DNA of 64,000 bases, from contig NW_019091426.1 in NCBI RefSeq assembly GCF_001949145.1, positions 309,247-373,246 on the forward strand, read 5' to 3'. The notes beneath the pieces were generated by a model. It had not been told where the DNA came from. It was given only the letters and a program-made list of their open reading frames with translations, and made no database searches. Source of the DNA: Acanthaster planci (lineage: Eukaryota; Echinodermata; Asteroidea; Valvatida; Acanthasteridae). Position numbers and translations under genes: made by a program. Shown here in pieces: positions 1 to 12,000 of the stretch (positions are counted from its first letter, which is position 1; each line of letters begins with the position of its first letter).

Positions 1-3000
1 CACAGGATGCAAAGTAGCGCTTGGAAGCCTCCTCGCACAACCAACTCATATCTCTGGCCTCTCTGAATGCAGAGTGGAAGAAAAAGATTGTTGTGCCTGT
101 GGAGGCTAGTGGATAGGGTTTGTTACTCCCAATCGGGGGGGGGGTTCCCTACTTGCCTTGCTCCATCCACTTGCTCTACTTCAATAAAGCTAAAGCAGTA
201 AGCCCCAGATGAAGTAAGAGTACATGTATAAAGTCCTGAATCCATTCAAGCTACATCAAAGGTGCTTGATATTGGGGGTTAATACTGAAATGTTCATCAG
301 CTGATGATGATTTTATAGAGGCCCCATGACGAATAAAATATTTGAACTCTGAAATGCTGTCCTCTACCTGACTGGGATGAGGAACGTCTTGTCCTGAATC
401 TTGACCCTGACTCTCATGGCAGCTCCAGCTGTTGGAGGATGCTGCTCTGATGTTGGACGCTCCTCCCGTCGCGGACGGAGATCCTGGATAGGCTCTGGAT
501 GTCTTGCAGATGGTCTTCCCTCGTCAAGGTCCTGGTCATTTCAGAGTTCATAAGTTAAAGGACAAGTTCAGGAAGCTGGAAATTAACTTTAGATTATTTA
601 TTGAAATAATGAATTACTTTTTAGCTCAATCAGAAGATGGTATACTTTCCTTAACCACTTCCTGCCAAGTGTAATTTGCATATGCGGGACAAGTTTCCTG
701 GCGATTTTCAAGACTTTCCGTTTCAAAATTCTTTAAAAATTCATAACTTCCTCAACTGGACGCTTACACCCACACGAATGACTGTGTGGTTTCTACACTA
801 ATCTGACAGGCAACCTCCATTGACGCCCGGGTATTGCAGCCAGGCCTGCGGCCCAGTAAAACGAGCTACAATTGTGCATAATTTCCTTTGTTCCTGAAAT
901 TGGCCCAGTGCGTTGCTGAATGGCAGTGGTGTCTTGTCAAATGCGTCTAGATTAGCATGCAGCAGTACTGTATCACTCATCACTGGAGTACTTTTGTCCC
1001 CGCTGATAATCCGCGGGCGCTGAATGCTGAACAACAGTGGTATACCATTTCAAAACAATGACGGATTACACCTGCTTATGTCAGCACTCTGTGCTGAAAA
1101 ATGTTGACAATTCCCAGCAGCTCGGTCTTTTGTCCCGAGTACGGTCTTTTATTACAAGGCCCAACTCCTTTGGCTGACTTCGGGCACTCCGGCTATGCAT
1201 ACAAACCCAAGGTCTCCAGTACAAGGAACCCCAGCACTGAGTGGTTAATCCTGAAAAATCCTACAAAAAAATACTGGTAGATGTTTTTAAGGATCTGAGA
1301 GAACTGAGAGGGTTAGGGTCGATCAGCTTGTAAGTTTATAAGACAAGTTCAGGGAGGGCTCATACAAACCTGCATTTGACTAAAATCCATTTCTGAATCT
1401 GTCCTACTATTTCCTTCCTCCATGAGAGGGGAAGGCACTCGTCTCTCCTCCATGGCATGTCTGGATATCACAGCAGTTCCCATGTTAGTTAACTTTAGTT
1501 GCCTCGACCTCTTCGACTTTCGACTCAGGAACGGGGGCTTCTGGAAGCCTCTCAACTGACTTTCACTAAGACCTGGAGATGAAGTGCTTGGCAAGGACGA
1601 GCCAGAATTCCGGAATACATAATCTACGTCCATTCGTTTGCGCTTGCAGGGCTGGGTCGCGACATCTTGAACCAGCCAATTGTCACCGCCGGTGTATTCC
1701 TCCTCTGGTATCAGAGCTGGCGTGTCATTGGTCGGCTTCGGTTTGGAGGAGCCCGCTGGGGCTGGGCGCTGAGAGATTCTTGTTGCTGCACTGCCAACGT
1801 TAGACACTGCAGTGATATAGGCCTGTCGGGCATTTGACGCATCTGCTGCTGACGTACTCTGGCCATTTTGTAAAGGGAAAACACTGATATCATCATCTTC
1901 AATATCGTAAGAATCCTCATCTGACACTAGATCGCTTTCAACCTCTGGTGCATCTCCTGTCCTATCTGATGTTTGTAGCTGCCCTGGAGTTCTTCGGGTC
2001 CGAGTATGTGATGTCATAACAGGCATTGCATCCTGGGATATCTCCATGCCTTCATCAGAGTCCTCTCCCGCATCAGGGCCAGGCAGAGTCTCAAAGCAGT
2101 CCTCATCATCCTCCAAGTCACACTTGCTGTTTCTCCCTACGTCCCTCCGAAGAAGAGATGTCCTGCGTCTGTTTCTTGAAGACATGGGGTCTTTCCCCCC
2201 AAGTGATCTCTGATTGTCTCTGGCAGGAGTGGATCTACATCTCGATCCTGTCTCCCCACTTCTGAGATTGCCAGTGGATGCTGTTTGCTGGTGACGATAG
2301 GAGGTAGAGGCCTGACTGGGTCCATCTTCTCTGTCAAACAGATCGGTGTTATCCAAGGCTCTTCTCGGCCTTGGCTGAGATGGCTGAGGGTTGCCTAAAA
2401 CAAATGGGTATCAGAAGTCATCTTAGTTAGGCCCAAAAAAAAAGGTCGGTCTGTGGTCAGCACACGTGTCGACTTTGAACATGCGCGTTTTCAAAACTGC
2501 GCCCTCTATTTCCGCACCGCCTGAATGTTCGCAAGTAGACTGATTCCTGGCCACAAGTCCGTAAGTTGGAAGGGCAATTTGTTAAGGGAACCAGACTAAT
2601 GGGTAGAACCAGACCTGGGTAGCTCGTACCCGGTGATAGATCGGTTAAGACTGCATAATGTTGATGTCGAACACAAACAGATGACCATGGGTAGGTTACA
2701 AAGTTGCAGCCAGCTGATCAACAACAATGGCGGCATGACGTGCGACGTGCTACTACTAGCCTTTGCTCTTTGATTAAAAATGCCACTCATTTCCGTGTCT
2801 GTTGCCAGTCTTTAAAAAACCACCCCACCCCCCCAAAAAAACGCATCACTGCATCTATTCTGGAATTTTGGTCTGACCAGAGACTGAGTATTTTTTTATT
2901 TCGGCCTTATTTCTCAGAAAGAATCTTGTGGGTTGCAGCATCGGAGCTAGATTTATTAAAGTAAAAATGTCGACAAAAATGCACTTTTAGAGGGGTGGGA

Positions 3001-6000
3001 GGGGAAAGGGTAAAGTACACAAAATATGTCAAGTATTGAAACAAGCTGAAACCAGAGTGGTTGATCGCTGACAATGTCACCAAGTGAGGTTTCAAATTCG
3101 AAAAGTTTTCATTGACGTGACAGTAATTAGGAAATAATTTTAAAAGTAAACTTTTGGTTAAAGAAAAATGTTACTATTCAGTTTTGAAGTATTTGTGCTC
3201 ACCTTCCCTTGTGGTTTGCTGAAGTGTCTCGGCCAACTGTTCTGCATCCTGCCTGGTACCCTGATCAAGATCACTGGCGTACGTCTCCAACCACTGCGAC
3301 AGTGTGTTGGCCGCATTCAGGCCCTGCATGAGTGAGTGTGGAGAATGCATGTTCACACCACTAAGCTTTTACTTTGGCAGACTGGCTTCCAAAATGGATA
3401 GTCACTGGAATTCACCTGTATCAAGATCGGATCTTCAACCCTGACCATCATTTTTAACATGACTTGGAGTGATGGACATTAAAAAAGATGTGCCCAGTGA
3501 AGCCAACGCATCCATAACAATCGGCAATCCATAACAATGATGTATTGATGAAGAAAAATTGCTCTATCTGTAACATAAACCGGCAGAAAGACATTAGTCT
3601 CTAATTACCTCAAGGCAACCAAGTAATCAATGAATGTTTGAATTTCAGTTGAATTCAAAGATTTAAGTTTAATTGGAAAATGTCTATCAAAGACGACATA
3701 CTTCAATTTCCCCTTCAAAGTCATTCTGATATTGACAACCTGCAATTCAATAAGATCAGAGTATTCCAGCATTGCAGTCAAGTACTTCACAATACTTCAG
3801 TGGCTTCACAAGAAGTCGACACAAGTCCCTGAGTCTCACTGTGAGCCACAGGCTATCAACACATGAACTGCCTCAAAGACACTCCCTGGTGATTGTTCAT
3901 CCATTGTTAGTATTAGAGACACCAAGAGAAGCAGTAGAGGCACTGTTTGTAACTATTTGAATGAACTTATAAAGTAACTATAGAAATGAAGTACAACACC
4001 GTGTGACAGCCTCTTCAAGATAACAACCTTGTCATCCTTGGCGTGGATGTTGGCTCCTCTTTCCACCAGCAACTGGGCCACGTCAAAGTTGCCGCCGTTG
4101 ATGGCGTCATGGAGCGGGGTGATGCCACTGCAGCCGTCCCCGCCTCGGTCGTCGATGTCGGCGCCGTGGTCCAGCAGCGCTTCCACCACGGCCAGGTGGC
4201 CAAAGTTGCAGGCCTCGTGCAGCGGGATCCACCCGCAGTAGTCGCGAGGGTTGACCGGGTGACCCTGAGGGTAAGAAAATTTAAAAAATTATTCACCCTT
4301 CTTCAGCTCAGGTGCAGTTATTTTCTTTGGGCCAAAAAAAAGTCTCCGGTTTCTGGTCAGCACGCACATCGCCGTAGACCTGCGCATCAGCAAAATAAAA
4401 AACTTTCTTATTTCTTATTAAATGATGTCCAAAAGCTGCCAAACTTGCTTAATTGACTGGAATCCTGCGACTGCGTAATTTTAACCTGTTTCTGATGGGG
4501 TACAGTTGAGTAATATGTACAGTGAAGGAGTCCCTGTAGTCCCCCATACATTTAGTCGGGCACTCTTTTTCAGATGATGTTATTTCTGTATTATAGATTT
4601 ACATCTGGGAACCAGACAAATGAGGTGGTGTTATGTCCTGTGTACATGTACATGCTTTTTAACAGTAAAAATGCGGGGCCAGTCTATTTTAGTGTTGGCA
4701 GCAGCCGGAGTTACGTGCACACGCAGTCACGATGGACATTATTGTACATTATTTCCAGAAAATAAAAGTGAGGGTAAAAAAAAAAGCTGCGTCGCCGCAC
4801 CACTTTTGGAATCAGCTCATGACCAGAAACTGGAGACTTATTTTGACCTTATGGAGGCTGTAGAACATGAAACTTTTGTGCTCCTTTTGCAATGCACCTG
4901 CTAAGGACACTGCTATTCCGGACAGAAAGGAGCAGAGCTGCTGGCATGCTCCATTTTGAAACTCACAAAAACACATTGTACTGGATGCAACAATTGACAT
5001 TCTGACCAACTTTTTGACCCATAGAAAAGTTGCTTTAACAAAAACAAATAGCATAACCTTATGTCTTCGTGTCAGAAGTCATGCCTTTAGCTGTGATATA
5101 CTGATAAGTTAATGTTATCTAAAGGGATACAGTTGGATTTATATCTATCAGAAGTTAACCTGATAATTCAACATTCTATGCAAGGAGTCACCTGCTGTAA
5201 TAACTTCCTGACTTGTCTGATGTTTCCGTCGATGCAAGCTCTGTGAAGCAGTGTCTCTCCTTTCTCATTCCTCTTGGCAAACTGGCAAAATGAATTGGCA
5301 CGAGCAAAGAACAATTCAGTGGCAATGAACGAATCAGTCCCCCTAGGCATCATTCCTGCATCTCGTCACAAATTCAGCGATTCTCCGGACCTTTCAACCT
5401 GAAGAGACAACCTGTTTAGTTATTATACCTTTGTTTTCCTTGCTCTCTTGGTAGCCAAAGATCGGTCGTATTCCTCCTCAACCTCAGACTCTTCTGCAGA
5501 CACATAGAAAAGTTGATAAAAATGGACAAATTAAAAAGTTAAAATGCAAAATATCTGCTTGTGAAGTAAATTCAATGAATCTTTATACTTTGCTGCTTGT
5601 ACTGTTTGATTTATTTTGTTTTAGCAATTGTGACTGTTCGCCCATTTGTGTTTTTCAAATTGTCTGTCTGTCGGTTTGTTGGGCTGTTTTTCTATCTAGG
5701 CTATACTGTATGTACTTGTTCACCACTGTGAGAGCTAAAAACCAAAAATAAATTGCAGCTCTGCAACATCTGCAGAAAATTCATCAGTGAGGGGTTGAGA
5801 CTCAAACTGAAAAATTGTTATCAGTGTGCTTGAAAAGAGTGAATTGGCAAAAGATTCCGAGTACCTGATTCGGAGAGTTCCAGCTCATCCACCTCCCAGG
5901 ATTCGCTTTGCTCCTCCCCTTCCTCCTCTCTGCCCCCATCTCCTTCCCCCTCGCTGATCTCATCCTCATCGTCCGACGCAATGTCGTGCTGCTCCTTGAG

Positions 6001-9000
6001 ATGGTGGATCTTCTCCATCGTGCTGCCGTACAACAGCTCCTGCTTGTGCTTCTGTTGGAGGAGAGCCATGGACTTCAGAGCCAGCAGCTGAAGATCGGAA
6101 GAAATGTTTCGTATTTTTTTTTATAACTGCAAGTCTTGAGAGGTCAGGATTAATGCAGCTCCACTGGTCGCCGAAGGAAAACTTGACAGTGTTTGATAAG
6201 CTCAACCTGGCGTCACATTTTGATGGACTTTTGTTTCCTTTGTTGTTCTAGGATTATCTTCAAACGGCAATCTGTCCTCGCTCGGAAGAGGATACGCAAC
6301 CGCTCCAGAGTTCACTGGTTGTCATTCTGTCTGCCCTATAATTTGACTGGACAACTTGACAAGTTGGTGAGAAGCCGGCTATCCCACGTCAGCAAGGCAA
6401 AGATATAATATTCTAAGTGCAAATCTTGGATAGACTGGGCAGAGATGGGCAGAATTTGTTGGCCTGGATGAAACCAGGGTAAGGTCGGGGAGGGAGTGGG
6501 GTAAGAGTGGGGTGGAGGAGCCTGGGGTGGGAATGAAGTAAAGGGCCGTTACCTGGAGCTTGGGATGTTGGGACTTTTTAGCAAGCTCCGCGGCTGTCTT
6601 GTAGGACTGATTGATGGTCTCGAATGCCAGCCAGGATCTCTCTTGAGCATCGGCAATGTTCAGCCACGTCCTTGCCTCCTACAAGGATGAGACCGGTAAC
6701 ACAGCCTCTCAGTAATGTCCAACAAAACATCCATGAATATGGTGGCCTACAGATCATTTATGTAGATGGCTGTACATTGAAGCACATTGTGCATATTATT
6801 TCATGAAGTGGTTAAATGAGGCCTATTGCCCATGACATCCTATACCCCCAGAGACATCCTTCTATTTCAGTTTCCGTTTATTAGCAAACGATCACATTAC
6901 CATGTTTAATGTTCACACTCCACAGGAAATTTCATTAGATTCTTCCTCAGACTTCAAAATCTTCCACAGTGTTAGAAAACAATAGTTTCATCGTCATAAC
7001 AGCTTTCTGTAGGACATCCTCATGAATGTTGACGGATTGTTACAGGTTATGAGAATGCAACATGGACGTTGGAATCACCCAACTTTCATCTTGGAAAGCA
7101 CCGTCCCCATAGTCTCCTTCATTGGTCCGAACTGCCAAGGTAATTCAAGTTACTGAGGGTTCTTTTTATCCAGAGTCGTGCATACCTCTTTCGGGTGACC
7201 TTTTCTCAGCTCCAACTCCTTATGATACATCTCGATGGCCTTGCCATGCTGGCCGTCATCTGCGTAGGTGGTCGCCAGTGAAATAAAGATGGGCACCAGC
7301 TCTTTTGGGTCACACTTCAGGGCCATGGCACAAGACAGCTACAGAGAATGAATTCACACACAAAAAAAACAAAGCTCATCAAAATTTCTTCAGGGTAAAA
7401 CAGTTTGTTGTTGACCACTGGTCAGTATTCCGTGGTAACCACATGCACAAACTTATCCAGGATACCAGGCAAAACTGACAAGCGGTTTACCAACTGTAGC
7501 TTAACATATGTGCATATTGCACACTACCAGCGCGATATTTGATAGGTTTAAAGAGCACCTCTAAGGAAAATAAACGTGGAAGTATCAAAATTGAACGCAG
7601 TGTCATTTGTCTTCACAGAGCTCAACATACACAAGGGTTTATCCACTATGAACACAGGGAGAGGGTTCCCCTCATTCTCTCTGTTTTCTCCAAATGATGC
7701 AATCTACATTCAGCATTCGCATCTTGGCATGAACCCAAAAAAAGCCCTTTTTAGCTTGTTATTAGTTGAGATCGGAAGACAAATGACACTGTGTACGATT
7801 TGGATGCTTCCACATTTACTTGAACAGATAAAATCAGAGAAAATATGTTTTCCTTAGAGGTGCTCTTTAACCTATGGAAGAACGTTAATCTGCATTTTGA
7901 AGAACCAGTCAAAACCATGCGGTGGCTTAGATCAACCTGACAAAAGGTACCACTAGTATATTAAAGCTATAAATTTACTACACAAACTCGCTGGTGAGCC
8001 TACCTGTTTCTGGTAGTAAACAGCAGCCCTGGCAAAGGCATTGACCTTTGAGCAAAGGTCACCGAGCGACTCGTACAACGGAAGTCTCTCTCGGTAGGCA
8101 GCATCTCCCGCCTCCTCAAGCTCCTCTTGAAGACGACAACCGTGGATTGCTGTGAACAAGAGCACAATCAACTTCAAGTTTAAAGACTGTAATTTGCTTT
8201 TTCTGAAAAGTAACGGGTGGACCTCATAAAACACACAGAGAATATACAGGTGTAGAAAAGAACAGCAGTACGACCAAATTTAACTCTGAATCACAAAGAA
8301 TATTCACTACGAGCCTTCCTGATTCCTCCAAAATATATCACAGGAACGCAAGGGAACATACTGTGTAAGTTTCAAATGAGTCAACCCCATGTCAAAAATG
8401 CGTGACTGTCTTTTCCCAAATCCTGGAAATTATCCCAAACCTTCTGGTAGGAGGATCTGTAAAAATCTGAATCCGAAAACATTTGAAGGGTTTGAAAAGA
8501 TTAGGGTTCCATATTTATCGTGTACTGTTTTGCGATAATGATGTGTGGCAAAATTGACCTGCTTTGAGAGTCCGGATGACCAGCTCTCTGTCCTCTGGTT
8601 TCTGGGAGCCCAGTTTGTAAGCTTTCTTGAGGCCTCGCTTGGCAGCGTGGAAGTCTCCAAGCAGGATGAACACCTGATTCAGCAGAGAAACAGTCTACAA
8701 TTGTGTAACACTCCTTGGCATTTCATAAAGCCTTGGGGACACCATGTCACAGTACCCTCTGTTTAGCCTCGGATGCCCTGGGTCTACATCTCCCCTTGGG
8801 GGTACTTAACCCACTGACCACATGATAACAGACTCAACAGGACCCATGAAGGGTTAGTTAGGGTTAGCTTCTAACAGAAGGCTTCCGAAAGGGCAACACA
8901 TACCCTGCTGACTCATTCTTTCTCTGGAACTGCCATGTTGGAACAAAAGCGAGGCTGCACTTGCAAAACAAAGACTAAGGCTGAGTCTAAATTTCTCGGC

Positions 9001-12000
9001 TATGACTTACAAAGACACAAATATCTATGGGAAATGGCTACAGCCACTAGCCACTGGCTGCCATAGCACAAGTGTAATTATCAGCTGTAGCCATGCAATT
9101 CATACTTGGCCATAAGGCCAGCTGAGCTCCTACACATTACAAACCACTGAAGCATAAAATTGATGCTTGTCGGTGCAATAAAGCTTGCTACAGTCATACA
9201 TTACTGAAAGGCAAAATCCTTATTACTGGACCGGGACTATTTCACCATGACACAAGGAATATGTAAGGCTCTACTTACATTAGCTGAGGATGACAAGGCT
9301 TCACTCTCCAAGTTCTTATCCTTGAGTCGCCTGGCAACCTTCATGGCATTCTCAAAGGATCGCATCGCTTTGGTGCTCTCCCCGGTCCTCTGGTAGATGT
9401 CGCCCTGGGAGCAATGACTCCTGTACAAGTCCTCCAAAAGCTGGTGCTTCCTATAAGAACATAAGGAGATGATAAAAAAAACTTACAACCTGACATCCCC
9501 AATCTTTGTTCCAAGGTTTGGTTACTTGTGAATATTTACCCAAACTAATTCTAATCCACAATGAATGACCACTTGGGGACCATTCAGACGAGTTCAGTAA
9601 TTATTGTAGATATTCCTGTAACATGATAATCAGGCAGAGGTCCAGTTGCAAAGGAAAAAGTTATAACTGACTGGAAAATCATACTGGTGAGACATTTCTC
9701 TCTTACTGATATTAGATGTCGGTAATGGTTAAGATAAATTATCATGCACTTGTTCATACCCGCCCAACTTCTTTCTGGACATCTGCTCAATGTCTATAAT
9801 TTGATCACGCTAATCCTTCTAGATCCTGACAATTTTGAAGGTATTAAGAAGGGGCTCTGAGGATTCAGAAAGGTACAGCCCAACCACTTTTTTTGGGGGG
9901 GGGGCTGACTGTTCCTAGAAAGTTCAAGGATATAACACAGCGCTTCTGCCCAGGACAGGATTTTAAAGGTTTGGGAAGGTCCCTTGAAAATGGCCAAAGA
10001 ACATGGGATTAAACAGTGTTCCTAATATTAAGGCCAATAGTTCTTTCATTCCACTACTTACTCAGCAATGAAGATGGCCTGCTTGATGAACTTGGCCGAG
10101 TTACCATTGTCTCCTTGATAGTCGTATACCAGACCAATGTTCAGGTACAGTCGGGCTTTCATTTCCATCAGCTCCTTGTCTGAGACTACGCCCTTCAGGA
10201 GACCACACACTTCCAGGCTCCTTCAAGAAAACAGGCATCCATTTTTTTTTTGCCTTTTCTTGATAATAAAATGACGCATATTAAAGCAGGCCTTGGCTCA
10301 TTCTTTCAAGCAAATCATTCCAGAAAAAGATGATGCGTCAGTAAGACCACAGGTTTTCCCCATGGCTATTTCTATCGATTTCTTCGATTAAATCGAACTA
10401 TTTCTCAGATGTAGGATTCAATTTAATGGCATGGCCTGGCAGATGTGTTAAAAGAAATCTACATTCGAGGCACACAGAATCGATATCTCTGTTCATTCAC
10501 TGAAGGAGTGGAATCACGATTCTGATTCCAAGTTGGGAATCCATTTCTATTCTTGCACAGACTTGAAGAGCACAACTAATCAATCATCTTTGGCTGTAAT
10601 GAAATTTGGTTCAGTATTCCATGTTGGTTTTCATTGTAAAATTTCCCGATAACATCTCTCTTTTGCTTTGTCTTTGAAGGTACTAGGTAATCTGTAAAGC
10701 TGTTTTTTAGACACAAAAGCTTGATCTGTCCACTGGGTAAATCCAATTGGGTGCTCAGGCTTCAAAAACATTCCAATAGTGTAAAGTCACCATAAACGAT
10801 CTCTTGTAATATATGACGTGGGAAGAACTCTTTACTGAATCATCACAATATTTGAGTATCCTAAACGCGAAGTTAAAAAGGAACGAGCCTTAAAGAGGTG
10901 TTTAGAAAGTAAAATGGTTCACTTCTTTATGGAAACAAGTCTGGTGAATTTGTTTGTGTTCATGGCACTTTTAAACAGTGATGGTTTGATATGGAATTCT
11001 TTCTTCTGCACCTTCCTCTGCAGTCCTTACTTGAGGAATGACTCTCGTGCTTTCTGCAGCACATGGATCGCCTCATTGGGATGATCCTGTCGCATGCTCT
11101 CCCCCTGGATTAAGAATGTCCGGCCGATGGTCGCCTGCGCCCGCTGCTCCTCGACGTGGTTCTTCACTGAGCGCGCCAACTCTAGGTGGCGCCCTTGATA
11201 GAGGAGGGCCTTCTTATAGTGGCCCAACTGACTGTAGCATTCGCCAATTTTTCGGCTGGCGACGGCAGCGCCGATGACATCCTGCAAGGACTCAGACAGC
11301 CGTAATTCCTGCTGGTGTTCCTTTATGGCTTCCTCGTACTCTCCTGATAACATGAATGTATTTATTTACTCATGGTTTGAAACTTCCATTTGTCTTATTT
11401 GTCAAGATAAATTAGAAAAGTTTACAAACATGACTTTTGATTGGTTGAAACCTAATAGTTGGAAAAGTTAAAGCTGAAAAGAGCCAGTCAAAGTTTGTTT
11501 TGCTAAACAATGTCTGGTGGGCTAGTGAAAAGAAAGAAGTCAACTTGCCTGGTGGGCTAGTTACGAAAAGCTTAAGGCCTGATAGTGGTAACTAAAGTTG
11601 AGAGTACCGCTGGGCGAGTATATCGATTAATCGACTATATCGGAAATAGTTTCTTCTACTCATTGCACTACTTGTGGATCTGAAACTGTTCGATTAATCG
11701 TGCCCACTTGATTAGTATCTGCAAAGGCCAATAGTAGTAGGACCTACCATGTCGGGACAGTAGTTCTCCCAGGACATTGCAGAGCTCAGCTTCGTCCTTT
11801 AGTTTGCCACTCGCTTGTGCCTTAAGTTTGGCTTTTTGGAGTCCTGTTGAGGGTTTTGAGTTGTATATTTAAAATGGTAAGCATGATGATTTGTAAGAAG
11901 TAAAAAACCAATCAATAAGTGTCATATGTGCAAAACCACTGAAAACTGTGGTTGATTTCAACATAGGGGAGTCAGGTTAACAAGGTAGTACTTTCCTCAC

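Noticed and set aside
798-1034. 78-codon minus-strand frame in the TONSL intron as a gene
   Set aside because: It has no recognisable domain or splice or promoter context, and its size is expected by chance.
4015-4456. Overlapping frames on both strands over TONSL ankyrin exon 13
   Set aside because: They are shadow frames caused by the high GC of the exon; only the frame with ankyrin motifs is spliced correctly.
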